A stretch of DNA of 64,000 nt. It comes from Pseudomonas sp. JAI120. Lineage in GTDB: Bacteria > Pseudomonadota > Gammaproteobacteria > Pseudomonadales > Pseudomonadaceae. Positions 49,660 to 58,250 of this stretch are shown one piece after another (position 1 is the stretch's first letter; every line of letters begins with the position of its first letter). The position numbers were made by a program, and so were the translations under genes. The stretch is taken from the NCBI RefSeq assembly GCF_014207255.1, contig NZ_JACHCZ010000009.1, positions 116,066 to 180,065 of the forward strand, given 5' to 3'. The notes below the pieces were generated by a model. The model ran no database searches. It was not told where the DNA came from and saw only the letters and a program-made list of their open reading frames with translations.

Positions 49660-50976
49660 TCACCGATAAATAAACCGGTTGACCACTCCCTCCAGCATCT
49701 CCTGCCGACCACTCACGGCCTGCGGGTTCAGTTCATGGGCAAACGCATGTTCGGCCAGCGACTCCAGGCTGAACTCACCCGCCAGCACCGCTTGGCCCAG
49801 CGGCTGCTGCCAGCCGGCATAGCGCTGGTCCTTGAACTGCTGCAACTGGTCGTTCTGCACCATGGCCGCCGCTCGTTCCAGGGCCAGGGCGAGTACATCC
49901 ATGGCGGCGACATGCCCGTGGAACAGATCCACCTCATCCAGGCTCTGACGCCGTACTTTGGAATCAAAGTTATAGCCGCCGTTCTTGAACCCGCCAGCCT
50001 TGAGGATTTCATAGGTGGCGAGGGTCATCTCCTCGACGCTGTTGGGGAATTGGTCGGTGTCCCAGCCGTTCTGCGGGTCGCCCCGGTTGGCGTCGATGCT
50101 GCCGAAGATGCCCAGGGACACGGCCGTGGCGATCTCGTGATGGAAGCTGTGCCCGGCCAGGGTGGCGTGGTTGGCCTCGATATTCACCTTGATCTCGTGT
50201 TCCAGGCCGTACTCATGCAAAAAGCCGAACACCGTGGCGCTGTCGTAATCGTACTGGTGCTTGGTCGGCTCCTGGGGCTTGGGCTCGATCAGCAGGTCGC
50301 CCTTGAAGCCGATCTTGTGCTTGTGCTCCACCACCATGCGCATAAAGCGCCCGAGCTGTTCGCGCTCGCGCTTGAGGTCGGTGTTGAGCAGGGTTTCATA
50401 GCCTTCACGGCCGCCCCACAGCACATAGTTGGCGCCCTTGAGTCGCAGCGTGGCGTTCATCGCGCTGAACACCTGGGCAGCGGCGTAGGCAAACACCTCC
50501 GGGTCCGGGTTACTGGCGGCACCGGCGGCAAAACGTGGGTTGCTGAAGCAGTTGGCGGTGCCCCAAAGCAACTTGATGCCGGTCTGTTCCTGATGGCGCT
50601 CCAGGTGGTCGACCATTTGTGCAAAGTGGTTGCGGTACTCCTTGAGCGAACTGCCTTCCGGCGCCACATCGGTGTCGTGAAAACTGTAGTAGTCGATGCC
50701 CAGCTTGGAGAAAAACTCGAAGGCCGCCTCAGCCTTGCCGATGGCCACGTCCATCGGCTCGCCGCTGCGCTGCCACGGGCGTTTGAAGGTGCCCATGCCA
50801 AACATATCGGCGCCGGGCCACACGAAGGTGTGCCAATAACACGCGGCCATGCGCAGGTGCTCGCGCATCGGTTTGCCGAGGATCAGCTTGTTGGCGTCGT
50901 AATGGCGAAAGGCGAGGGGGGCGTCGCTGCTGGGGCCTTCGAAGCGAACCTTCTCGACACCGGGGAAGTACGGCAT
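49660..50976 (-). CDS. xylA: Xylose isomerase XylA
   Basis: A 438-residue TIM-barrel metalloenzyme that interconverts D-xylose and D-xylulose. The catalytic His-Asp pair is in SFHDTDVAPEG, the WGGREGYETLLNTD segment supplies substrate contacts and the metal-binding lysine/glutamate region appears in DLLIEPKPQEPTKHQYD. Length fits the class II (longer) isomerases. The gene is divergent from xylR and heads the transport operon. No xylulokinase gene (xylB) is in the cluster. A CA-motif overlaps the approach to its ribosome site. Confidence 0.95.
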   Translation of the reverse strand: MPYFPGVEKVRFEGPSSDAPLAFRHYDANKLILGKPMREHLRMAACYWHTFVWPGADMFGMGTFKRPWQRSGEPMDVAIGKAEAAFEFFSKLGIDYYSFHDTDVAPEGSSLKEYRNHFAQMVDHLERHQEQTGIKLLWGTANCFSNPRFAAGAASNPDPEVFAYAAAQVFSAMNATLRLKGANYVLWGGREGYETLLNTDLKREREQLGRFMRMVVEHKHKIGFKGDLLIEPKPQEPTKHQYDYDSATVFGFLHEYGLEHEIKVNIEANHATLAGHSFHHEIATAVSLGIFGSIDANRGDPQNGWDTDQFPNSVEEMTLATYEILKAGGFKNGGYNFDSKVRRQSLDEVDLFHGHVAAMDVLALALERAAAMVQNDQLQQFKDQRYAGWQQPLGQAVLAGEFSLESLAEHAFAHELNPQAVSGRQEMLEGVVNRFIYR

Positions 50977-50986
50977 GGCGTTTTCC

Positions 50987-50994
50987 TTATTGTT
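50987..50994 (-). promoter_or_regulatory. Candidate Hfq/Crc CA-motif before xylA
   Basis: Minus-strand AACAATAA, extended as AAGAACAATAAGGAAAA, lies 11 bases before the xylA start and merges into its AAGGA ribosome site. Confidence 0.55.
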
Positions 50995-51039
50995 CTTGGC
51001 GGTGTCTGGATACTAGCAACGGCTCCTGGCCCGCTGATT

Positions 51040-51050
51040 ATGAAAATCAT
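51040..51050. promoter_or_regulatory. Possible XylR site between xylA and xylR
   Basis: ATGA-AAA-TCAT is a short perfect dyad in the middle of the 139-base divergent promoter region. XylR of enterobacteria binds repeats in the equivalent place; the match to a known site was not tested. Confidence 0.3.
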
Positions 51051-51115
51051 CAAGGTGTAGTGCGATTTTGAGTGGCAGGGGCTAGTCTGGTGTGACTGGC
51101 CTCAGGACAAAAACA

Positions 51116-52288
51116 ATGAAAACCCTACCGCCCGTCCACCGCATCGCCCTGTTGTTCAACGGCAGCAAAATCTACGACCGCGGCATCATCGCCGGCATCG
51201 GCAATTACCTGAGCAGCACCCGCGCGTCCTGGGATCTGTTCCTGGAAGAGGACTTCCTCTGTCGCCTCAAAGGCATCGAGCGTTTTCAGGGCGACGGCAT
51301 CATTGCCGACTTCGACGACCCGCTGATTGGCGAGGCATTGGCCGACAGTCAGTTGCCGGTGGTGGCGGTGGGCGGCTCTTATGAGGATGCACGCGCCTAC
51401 CCCAAGGGCATTCCGTATGTGGCGACCGACAACGACGCGTTGATGAAGCTGGCGTACGAGCACCTGATCGAGGCCGGGCTGACGCGATTTGCCTGTTTCA
51501 GCCTGCCAGAGGCCCAGGCCAATCGCTGGGCCCAGGAGCGTGAAAAAGCCTTTCGCCGCCTGCTGCAACGCGATGGTTTGCACGTCGAGGTGTATCGCGG
51601 CCTGGGCACCAGCGCGCCGTTGTGGGACAGCGCGGTGGAACAGCAGATTGCCTGGCTGCACAGCCTGCCCAAGCCCATCGGCATCATCGCCGTCACCGAC
51701 GCCCGCGCCCGGCAACTGCTGCAAGCCTGCCTCACTGCCGGCATCGCCGTGCCGGAGCAAGTGGCGTTGATCGGCATCGACAATGACCCCCTGACCCGCA
51801 CCCTCACGCGGGTGCCGCTGAGTTCGGTGATCCAGGGCACGGAAACCATGGGGCGCACGGCCGCCGCCTTGCTGCACCAGATGCTGCACGGCAAACCGTG
51901 CGTGGGCACGCAGGTCCTGGTGCCACCGGAGGCGATCAATGTGCAGGCCTCCAGCTTGCATCAACCCTTGGGTAATCCGTACGTGATGCAGGCGCTGCTG
52001 TTTATCCGCCAGTACGCCTGCCAGGGCATCAAGACCGCGCAGGTGGCGGCCTATGTCGGCGTGTCGCGCTCCTCCCTGGAAGCGCACTTTCGCAAGGTGC
52101 GCGGCTGCAGCGTGCATGACGAGATCCTGCGCTTCAAACTCGCCGCCGCCGCCAAGGGCCTGGAAAGCCACGAACTGGCGATTGCCGATATTGCCGCCAG
52201 GTGCGGCTTCAAGTCGGCGCAGTACCTGCACACGGTGTTTCGTCGCGAGTTTGGTTGTACGCCACGGGAGTACCAGCAGGGTGCGTAG
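51116..52288 (+). CDS. xylR: Xylose operon regulator XylR
   Basis: A 390-residue activator with an N-terminal LacI/PBP-like ligand domain (about residues 5-270; RIALLFNGSKIYDRGIIAGI) and a C-terminal AraC double helix-turn-helix (VAAYVGVSRSSLEAHFRKV and IADIAARCGFKSAQYLHTVF). This fused architecture is specific to XylR. ATG 51116 follows CAGGACA and yields the family N-terminus. It diverges from xylA and should activate xylAFGH in the presence of xylose. Confidence 0.92.
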   Translation: MKTLPPVHRIALLFNGSKIYDRGIIAGIGNYLSSTRASWDLFLEEDFLCRLKGIERFQGDGIIADFDDPLIGEALADSQLPVVAVGGSYEDARAYPKGIPYVATDNDALMKLAYEHLIEAGLTRFACFSLPEAQANRWAQEREKAFRRLLQRDGLHVEVYRGLGTSAPLWDSAVEQQIAWLHSLPKPIGIIAVTDARARQLLQACLTAGIAVPEQVALIGIDNDPLTRTLTRVPLSSVIQGTETMGRTAAALLHQMLHGKPCVGTQVLVPPEAINVQASSLHQPLGNPYVMQALLFIRQYACQGIKTAQVAAYVGVSRSSLEAHFRKVRGCSVHDEILRFKLAAAAKGLESHELAIADIAARCGFKSAQYLHTVFRREFGCTPREYQQGA

Positions 52289-52351
52289 TATGCGTTGCCC
52301 GTGCCTGAGTAAGGCCTTACATACACCGCCCCTCCCACCTTTTTAACGCGT

Positions 52352-52660
52352 TCAGGCAGTTGCTTTAGAGGGCTTCAGGCATTCGATGGAGCGATCCACG
52401 GTGGTCTTGGCAATTTCCAGCAAATGCCACACGGCCAGAATCTTCGCCCGTTCGGGGTTTGGTAGCAGGTCACCGCAATCCAGCGCCGTGGCGGAAGCGC
52501 TGTCGAGCAAGCTGGCGGTGTAAAGCAGGGCGTCTTCGAAGCTCAGGTCTTCGTTGACCGAGTGGAGGCCTTGGGTGGGTAGGTAGTGGTCGATGGCGCG
52601 GTTGAAGGCGGCGCGGTCTTTGGCGGGGTCGTGGGGTGGATCGGGGATAACTTTATTCAT
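52352..52660 (-). CDS. Small DUF-type protein conserved in style with Pseudomonas DUF6124/DUF3077 proteins
   Basis: A 102-residue soluble protein with a Pro/Asp-rich N-terminus (KVIPDPPHDP) and a helical body that includes SFEDALLYTASLLDSA. The pattern is like that of a small family with no known function found in many copies in Pseudomonas genomes; the family assignment is from memory of the pattern. ATG 52660 follows AAGG. Immediately upstream on its coding strand are two related structured repeats, the nearer of which ends in the ribosome site, so translation may be controlled by RNA structure. Confidence 0.65.
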   Translation of the reverse strand: MNKVIPDPPHDPAKDRAAFNRAIDHYLPTQGLHSVNEDLSFEDALLYTASLLDSASATALDCGDLLPNPERAKILAVWHLLEIAKTTVDRSIECLKPSKATA

Positions 52661-52668
52661 GGTGTACC

Positions 52669-52754
52669 TTCGCGTTGGATGAGGGACCGACACCCTTCGC
52701 GACTAAACGAGGGTGGTGGCTGTACGCAGGTTAGTCGACCGGCTCCAACGCGAA
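52669..52754 (-). repeat. Structured repeat, copy 1 (abuts the small gene's ribosome site)
   Basis: Perfect 11-bp outer arms, TTCGCGTTGGA (52669-52679) and TCCAACGCGAA (52744-52754), enclose an inner hairpin CACCCT...AGGGTG and the paired segments GACTAA and TTAGTC. On the minus strand the last arm runs into the GAAGG ribosome site of the gene starting at 52660. Shared with copy 2 are GCGACTAAAC on one side and CGCAG followed by a TAG-containing segment on the other. Confidence 0.7.
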
Positions 52755-52820
52755 AATACCGGCGCACCCGAAGGTGCCCTGCGCACAGCCACCATAAAAC
52801 TCATGGAGGACCATGCACGC

Positions 52821-52894
52821 GTTGGAAGGTCAGGCGACTAAACCCGATCACTGATTTGGCAGTGACGGACCGCAGACTAGCCAGCGATTCCAAC
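52821..52894 (-). repeat. Structured repeat, copy 2
   Basis: Outer arms GTTGGAA (52821-52827) and TTCCAAC (52888-52894) enclose GCGACTAAAC, a perfect inner hairpin TCACTG-ATTTGG-CAGTGA (52848-52865) and CGCAGACTAGCC. The order of elements is the same as in copy 1 although the inner hairpin sequence differs, as expected for conserved structure. The two copies fill most of the 424-base gap before gcd. Confidence 0.65.
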
Positions 52895-53051
52895 AGGCAC
52901 AAGGCCGGCAGGGATTGTCTAGGAAACGTCCTGCAATTAAAAGCGACCCGACTTGCTGGCCCTTTACAAACCATGACCAAATGCCACTAACGATGCCGCT
53001 CAACTATTGAAATGCAGGCGATGTGTGAGGGGGCTTGTTGCCGATGCCGGA

Positions 53052-53073
53052 GCGCGGTGCAGGGGCACCGCGC
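53052..53073 (-). terminator. Strong hairpin downstream of gcd
   Basis: GCGCGGTGC-AGGG-GCACCGCGC is a perfect 9-bp GC-rich stem located 12 bases past the gcd stop codon on the minus strand. A T-run is absent. Confidence 0.55.
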
Positions 53074-53084
53074 GGACAGAGGGG

Positions 53085-55493
53085 TTATGGCAGGGCGTAG
53101 GCGATCACGTAGTCGCCACGGTCGGTGGACTGGCGCGCACCGCCGGCGGTGACGACGATGTACTGCTTGCCGGTTTTCGGCGAAACGTAGGTCATCGGGC
53201 CGCCCTGGCTGCCGACGGGCAGGCGGGCCTTCCAGATTTCATCACCGTTGCCGCTGTTGAAGGCGCGCAGGTAGAAGTCCTGGGTGCCGGCGATAAAGAT
53301 CAGGCCGCCCTGGGTCGACAGGGTGCCGCCGAGGGTCGGCAGACCGATCTTGATCGGCAGGTGCATGCGGATGCCCAGCGGACCGGTGTCTTCAACGGTG
53401 CCAACCGGCACTTGCCATGCGACTTTCTGGGTCTTCATGTCGATGGCGGTGAGGGTGCCGAACGGCGGCGCCTGGCACGGAATGCCGGCCACCGACAGGA
53501 AGCGGTTTTTGTTCACCGCATACGGCGTGCCCTTGAGCGGGACCGCGCCCATGCCGGTGTTCAGCGCTTCGCCACCGGACGAAGACTGGGCCTTGTTCTG
53601 CGACGGCACCATCTGGATCCACAGGCCCAGGCGCATGTCGTTGACGAAGATAAAACCATGCACCGGGTCGGTGGAAATACTGCCCCAGTTCATGCCGCCC
53701 AGGGAGCCCGGGAAGCTCAGGGATTTATCGGTGCCCGGCGCGGTGTACAGACCGTCGTAGCGCATGCCCTTGAAGTCGATGCGGCACAGCAACTGGTCGT
53801 ACGGGGTGGCGCCCCACATGTCCGACTCGCTCAGGGTCTGCGCGCCGATCTGCGGCATGCCCACGGATTTCGGCTGGGTTGGCGAGTAGGGTTCGTTGGG
53901 GATGTTCGCGGCTTTGACCGGGACTTCCTTGACGTCGGTCAGCGGCTGGCCGGTGGCGCGGTCGAGCACGTAGATCTGCCCGGCCTTGGTGCCGATTACC
54001 ACCGCGGGTACCGCCTTGTCGCTGCCCGGTGGGGTGAAGTCGATCAGGCTTGGCTGCATCGGCAGGTCGAAGTCCCACAGGTCATTGTGGACGGTCTGGT
54101 ACACCCACTTTTCAGCACCGGTGGAGGCATCCAGCGCCAATACCGAAGCGCCGTATTTATGGTTGAGCGGGGTGCGCTCCACGCCATAGATGTCGGTGGA
54201 CGAGCTGCCCATCGGCAGGAAGACCGTGTTCATCAACGGATCGTAGGACATCGGCGCCCAGCTGTTGGGGGTGCTGCGCACATAGGTGCTGCCGGCGGCC
54301 GGTGCTTGTTTGTCTTCAGGGTTGCCCGGGTCGAAGGCCCAGCGCATTTGCCCGCTGATCACGTCAAAGCCACGGATCACGCCGCCGGGCATATCGGTTT
54401 GTACGTTGTCGGCCACGCGACCACCGACCACCACGGTGGTACCGGCGATCAATGGCGCGGAAGACAGCTGGTAGTAGCTGTCCGGCACATTGCCCAGGCC
54501 GGCTTTCAGGTCCACCTGGCCGTGGGTGCCGAAGTCTTCGCAGAATTTACCGGTGTCGGCATCTACTGCGATCAGGCGCGCATCGATGGTGTTGGTCAGC
54601 AAGCGGCGCTGGCATTGCGCACCGGCTGGAACGCTGGCGGCAATGATCGGCGAGCTGTTGGGCTGGCTCGGTTGGGCAATCGGCGCGGTGGCGTCGAAAT
54701 ACGCCATGCCCCGGCAACGCTGCCACACCGCCGACTTGGCGTTGACTTCGTTCTTCCACAGCTCTTTGCCGGTGTCGGCGTCGAGGGCGATCAGGTTGTT
54801 GTGCGGGGTGCAGATAAACACCTTGTTGCCGATCTGCAGGGGCGTGAGCTGGTCTTCGGCGCCATTGCCGTCGCTGAGAGCCACGTCACCGGTGTGGTAG
54901 GTCCAGGCCACTTTGAGCTGGTTGATGTTGTCGCGATTGATCTGGTCCAGCGCGGCGAAGCGGCTGCCACCTTCGGTGTTGCCGTAGTGCGCCCAGTCCT
55001 TCTGCGCGTCGGCGGCGGCCACGGGCGTGATGCCTGGGCCTGCACCGGTTGGGGCGACACTGGGGTGGGCGACAAACATATTGCCCGCCGCCACTGCCAC
55101 GCCCACCGCCAACACGGCGGCAACGCCATAGGCACCGCGCGCAGGTCGGCCCGCCAGCAGCGGATACACCAGCGCCACCACCAGGCCGATGACCGCGAAC
55201 ATGAACAGCCGCGAGAACAGCGGCCAGAACACCAGGCCCACATCCGCCACCGCCCAGATGGCCGTGCCGATCAGGAACGCCGCGAACAGCCATGCACCTG
55301 CGGTCTTTTGCCGGGCAATCAGCAGGCCGGAAACCGCCATGGCCACGCCGCCGATCAGGAAGTACCAGGAACCGCCGAGGCTGACCAGTTTGGCGCCGCC
55401 AACGGCCAGCGCGAGGCCGAGCAGGGCGATGATCACGCCCAGACCCAGGAGTAAGAATCTAGAGACGCCAGTGGCGCGCGATGCTCGTTTCAT
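53085..55493 (-). CDS. gcd: Membrane-bound PQQ-dependent glucose dehydrogenase
   Basis: An 802-residue quinoprotein that oxidises glucose (and more slowly xylose and other aldoses) to the lactone in the periplasm and passes electrons to ubiquinone. Five N-terminal membrane helices (about residues 10-140) anchor an eight-bladed PQQ propeller with tryptophan-docking motifs such as LIALDADTGKELWKNEV and VLALDASTGAEKWVYQTVHND, where the HNDLWD segment includes the catalytic aspartate region. Size and layout match Gcd of E. coli and P. putida. It lies alone, divergent from an Nramp-like gene across a 244-base gap in which nothing specific was found. Confidence 0.95.
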   Translation of the reverse strand: MKRASRATGVSRFLLLGLGVIIALLGLALAVGGAKLVSLGGSWYFLIGGVAMAVSGLLIARQKTAGAWLFAAFLIGTAIWAVADVGLVFWPLFSRLFMFAVIGLVVALVYPLLAGRPARGAYGVAAVLAVGVAVAAGNMFVAHPSVAPTGAGPGITPVAAADAQKDWAHYGNTEGGSRFAALDQINRDNINQLKVAWTYHTGDVALSDGNGAEDQLTPLQIGNKVFICTPHNNLIALDADTGKELWKNEVNAKSAVWQRCRGMAYFDATAPIAQPSQPNSSPIIAASVPAGAQCQRRLLTNTIDARLIAVDADTGKFCEDFGTHGQVDLKAGLGNVPDSYYQLSSAPLIAGTTVVVGGRVADNVQTDMPGGVIRGFDVISGQMRWAFDPGNPEDKQAPAAGSTYVRSTPNSWAPMSYDPLMNTVFLPMGSSSTDIYGVERTPLNHKYGASVLALDASTGAEKWVYQTVHNDLWDFDLPMQPSLIDFTPPGSDKAVPAVVIGTKAGQIYVLDRATGQPLTDVKEVPVKAANIPNEPYSPTQPKSVGMPQIGAQTLSESDMWGATPYDQLLCRIDFKGMRYDGLYTAPGTDKSLSFPGSLGGMNWGSISTDPVHGFIFVNDMRLGLWIQMVPSQNKAQSSSGGEALNTGMGAVPLKGTPYAVNKNRFLSVAGIPCQAPPFGTLTAIDMKTQKVAWQVPVGTVEDTGPLGIRMHLPIKIGLPTLGGTLSTQGGLIFIAGTQDFYLRAFNSGNGDEIWKARLPVGSQGGPMTYVSPKTGKQYIVVTAGGARQSTDRGDYVIAYALP

Positions 55494-55737
55494 GTCGAAA
55501 GGACTCGAGTGAGAGAGGGCAAAGACGCGATTTTAGCAAGATAAGTAACCAGATAGTACATTTTGCCGTGTGCACAGCGATCCAATCCTCTTTCTGTGCG
55601 GGCAATCAGCACTCAAGGGGAGGCGCCCGCCAGGAAACATTTATTAATAAATACGCGCGCTGATTGGTTGTACGACGTCATATCAACTGTGTTCGACTAT
55701 CTCCGCTCTCACAAAAAAAACAACGGAGACTCCCCCT

Positions 55738-57039
55738 ATGACCGATTTCCCTTCGATAGAAGGCAAGTCTGCCGCACCCGTAAGCGGCCATGTTGTACGA
55801 CTACTCAAGCTATTAGGCCCAGGCGTGATAGCCGTCCTGTCTTGGCTGGGTGCCGGCGATTTGATTACTTCCTCCGTTGCCGGCGCCAATTACGGCTACG
55901 CCATGATGTGGGTGCTGGCAGTTTCTCTGCTGCTCAGGTACCTGATCGTCAACATCATTGCGCGCTTTCAGCTGTGCAATAACCAAGGCATGACGATCCT
56001 TCAGGGTTATGCCCAGTTGAACCCGTTCTTCGCCTGGTTCCTGCTGGTGTATGCGCTGCTGATGGGGCATTTGATGAATGCCTACATGATCAAGGGTGCG
56101 GGTGAAGCCCTGGCCATGCTGTTCAAGACTGACTACGCGCTGCTGTGTTCGGTGGCGGTGGTGTTGGCGGTGTGGCTGCTGGTGGGGCGCAATATCTATT
56201 CGATGATCGAAGGCGTGATGAAAGGCCTGCTGGCAATCATGACCCTGGCGTTCATTGCCTTGGCGGTGATGTCCGGGCCGGATATGGCGGGCATTGTCAA
56301 AGGGACTATCGGTTTCAGCATTCCGCCGGATGAGGGCGTACACGGGGCGTTGCTGGTGGCTGTCTCGGTGATCGGCGCGGTGGCGGGCTCGATTGCTAAC
56401 TTCGTGCACCCTTATGTCATGCGCCAGAAAGGCTGGGTCGGCCCACAGCACAAGCGCATCCAGCGTAACGACCTGCTATTCGCCGTGTTCGTCGGCATTG
56501 TGATCAACCTGGCGATCTGGATTGTGGGCGCCGAAATCCTGCGGCCCAACGGTATTGAAGTGAAGACCTTGGGCGACCTGGGCAAGGCGCTCGAAATCTT
56601 CTTCGGGCCGATCGGCTGGTACATTTTCTTTATCGGTGTATTCGCTACGCTGTTTGCCAGCATCTCCGGCAAAACCACGGCCTTCCCGATGCTGATCACC
56701 GATGCCTTCCAGCACGTTCGGCCTGGACGCCGTGAGCGTTACGGCAAAGAGTTCCACCATGACCCGATGCACAAGTGGTTCATGTTGTTCATTCTGGTGA
56801 CCCCGCTGATCTGGTCGCTGCCGGGCATGCCGGACTTTGTCACGCTGACCATCGGCGTCAGCGCGTTGAACATCATTGGCTTGCCGGTAATTTCCCTCGG
56901 CTTGCTGATTATGTCCAACCAGAAGTCGCTGCTGAGCAAGGAATACCGCAATAACCTGTTCGAAAATATTGCGCTGCTTTTCGCCACGGGGCTGGCGCTG
57001 TGGGTCGCGTTCCAATTGGGTGTCGAACTGTTCAGTTGA
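55738..57039 (+). CDS. Nramp-family-like membrane transporter with altered metal-site motifs
   Basis: A 433-residue protein with about 11 helices and the overall LeuT/Nramp pattern. The first helix reads GPGVIAVLSWLGAGDLITSSVAGANYGYAMMW in part: the canonical DPGN metal motif is replaced by GAGD, though the aspartate is kept. In helix 6 the usual MPHN is replaced by IANFVHPYV, so the metal-binding methionine is missing. Mn/Fe transport is therefore doubtful; related subgroups carry other cations, or the substrate may be quite different. ATG 55738 follows GGAGA. It converges on the luciferase-like gene with a strong hairpin between. Confidence 0.75.
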   Translation: MTDFPSIEGKSAAPVSGHVVRLLKLLGPGVIAVLSWLGAGDLITSSVAGANYGYAMMWVLAVSLLLRYLIVNIIARFQLCNNQGMTILQGYAQLNPFFAWFLLVYALLMGHLMNAYMIKGAGEALAMLFKTDYALLCSVAVVLAVWLLVGRNIYSMIEGVMKGLLAIMTLAFIALAVMSGPDMAGIVKGTIGFSIPPDEGVHGALLVAVSVIGAVAGSIANFVHPYVMRQKGWVGPQHKRIQRNDLLFAVFVGIVINLAIWIVGAEILRPNGIEVKTLGDLGKALEIFFGPIGWYIFFIGVFATLFASISGKTTAFPMLITDAFQHVRPGRRERYGKEFHHDPMHKWFMLFILVTPLIWSLPGMPDFVTLTIGVSALNIIGLPVISLGLLIMSNQKSLLSKEYRNNLFENIALLFATGLALWVAFQLGVELFS

Positions 57040-57049
57040 TGCCGGGCGG

Positions 57050-57082
57050 GCAGGCGTCGCACCTGTTTGGCGCGACGCCTGC
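57050..57082. terminator. Hairpin between convergent genes
   Basis: GCAGGCGTCGC (57050-57060) and GCGACGCCTGC (57072-57082) form a perfect 11-bp stem with an 11-base loop between the Nramp-like and luciferase-like genes. It is probably a shared bidirectional terminator. Confidence 0.7.
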
Positions 57083-57088
57083 AAGCAA

Positions 57089-58132
57089 TCAACGAAACGC
57101 CGGCACCACCTGCTCGATAAACAGCGCCAACGACTTCTTCTTCTCGGCATGGGGCAGGCTGTTGTCGCACCAGAAGCTGAACTCATCCACGCCCAGTTCC
57201 TGGTAGTAGCGGATGCGCGGGATGATTTCTTCGGCGGTGCCGATCATCGCGGTCTTGTGCAGGCTGTCCAGTTCGAACTCCGGGCGGGCGGCGAATTTTT
57301 CTTCCGGGCTCGGTGCCAGGAAGCCATTCACCGGCACCTCTTTATTGCCGAACCAGGCATCGAAGGTGCGATAGAACTTCGAGATCGCCTTGGCCCCGAC
57401 TTTCCAGCCGTCCGGATCATCGGCGGCATGCACGTGGGTGTGACGCAGCACCATCAGTTGCGGGCGCGGTACGCCGGGGTTGTTGTCGAGGGCGGCCTGG
57501 AATTTGTTTTTCAGGTCGAGGACTTCTTCGTCGCCCTTCATCAGCGGCGTGACCATCACGTTGCAGCCGTTGGCGACTGCGAAGTTATGCGAGTCCGGGT
57601 CGCGGGCGGCGATCCACATCGGCGGGTTGGGCTGCTGGATCGGCTTGGGCACGCTGGTGGAGGTGGGGAATTTCCAGATGTCGCCGTCGTGGGCGTAGTC
57701 GCCTTTCCACAACGCACGCACCACCGGCACCATCTCACGCAGCGCCTGGCCGCCGCTGGAGGCGGGCATGCCGCCGGCCATGCGGTCGAATTCGACCTGG
57801 TAAGCGCCACGGGCCAGGCCGACTTCCATGCGCCCGTTGCTGATCACGTCGAGCAAGGCGCATTCGCCCGCCACCCGCAGCGGGTGCCAGAACGGCGCGA
57901 TGATGGTCCCGGCGCCCAGGTGAATGGTGGTGGTCTTGGCCGCGAGGTAAGCCAGCAGCGGCATCGGGCTCGGCGAGATGGTGTATTCCATGGCGTGGTG
58001 TTCGCCAATCCATACGGTGCTGAAACCGCCGGCCTCGGCCATCAGGGTCAGTTCGGTCAAGTCTTCGAACAACTGGCGGTGGCTGACACTTTCGTCCCAA
58101 CGCTCCATGTGTACGAACAGGGAAAACTTCAT
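57089..58132 (-). CDS. LLM-class flavin-dependent oxidoreductase
   Basis: A 347-residue bacterial-luciferase-like monooxygenase that would use reduced FMN and oxygen. The family start TVWIGEHHAMEYTISPSPMP and the GLARGAYQVEF segment near residue 110 are typical of two-subunit-like LLM oxidoreductases. The substrate cannot be predicted. It is encoded alone, with a 339-base upstream gap holding a GntR-type palindrome. Confidence 0.87.
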   Translation of the reverse strand: MKFSLFVHMERWDESVSHRQLFEDLTELTLMAEAGGFSTVWIGEHHAMEYTISPSPMPLLAYLAAKTTTIHLGAGTIIAPFWHPLRVAGECALLDVISNGRMEVGLARGAYQVEFDRMAGGMPASSGGQALREMVPVVRALWKGDYAHDGDIWKFPTSTSVPKPIQQPNPPMWIAARDPDSHNFAVANGCNVMVTPLMKGDEEVLDLKNKFQAALDNNPGVPRPQLMVLRHTHVHAADDPDGWKVGAKAISKFYRTFDAWFGNKEVPVNGFLAPSPEEKFAARPEFELDSLHKTAMIGTAEEIIPRIRYYQELGVDEFSFWCDNSLPHAEKKKSLALFIEQVVPAFR

Positions 58133-58240
58133 GACGCTTACCTCGGATCTATTGTGATCGGCCTGTCGACTGCGGGCCCTTAAGTGCTCTCGCCAATGTG
58201 AAGCATGCCAGTGATGATGGCTGTTCGGCGGATTGATTGT

Positions 58241-58250
58241 TGGTATACCA
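58241..58250. promoter_or_regulatory. GntR-type palindrome
   Basis: TGGTATACCA, within TTGGTATACCATAA, is the symmetrical core used by many FCD-type GntR regulators. It lies 109 bases upstream of the luciferase-like gene in the 58133-58471 gap. No gntR gene is in the window near it. A possible truncated reading frame (ATG 58410, preceded by AGGAGG) follows on the plus strand but shows no recognisable product. Confidence 0.4.

Noticed and set aside
53007..55454. 815-codon open frame on the plus strand
   Set aside because: It lies entirely opposite gcd, whose product is unmistakable. Long antisense frames are common in GC-rich genes with strong third-position bias, and the translated product is rich in His, Arg and Gly with no domain pattern.
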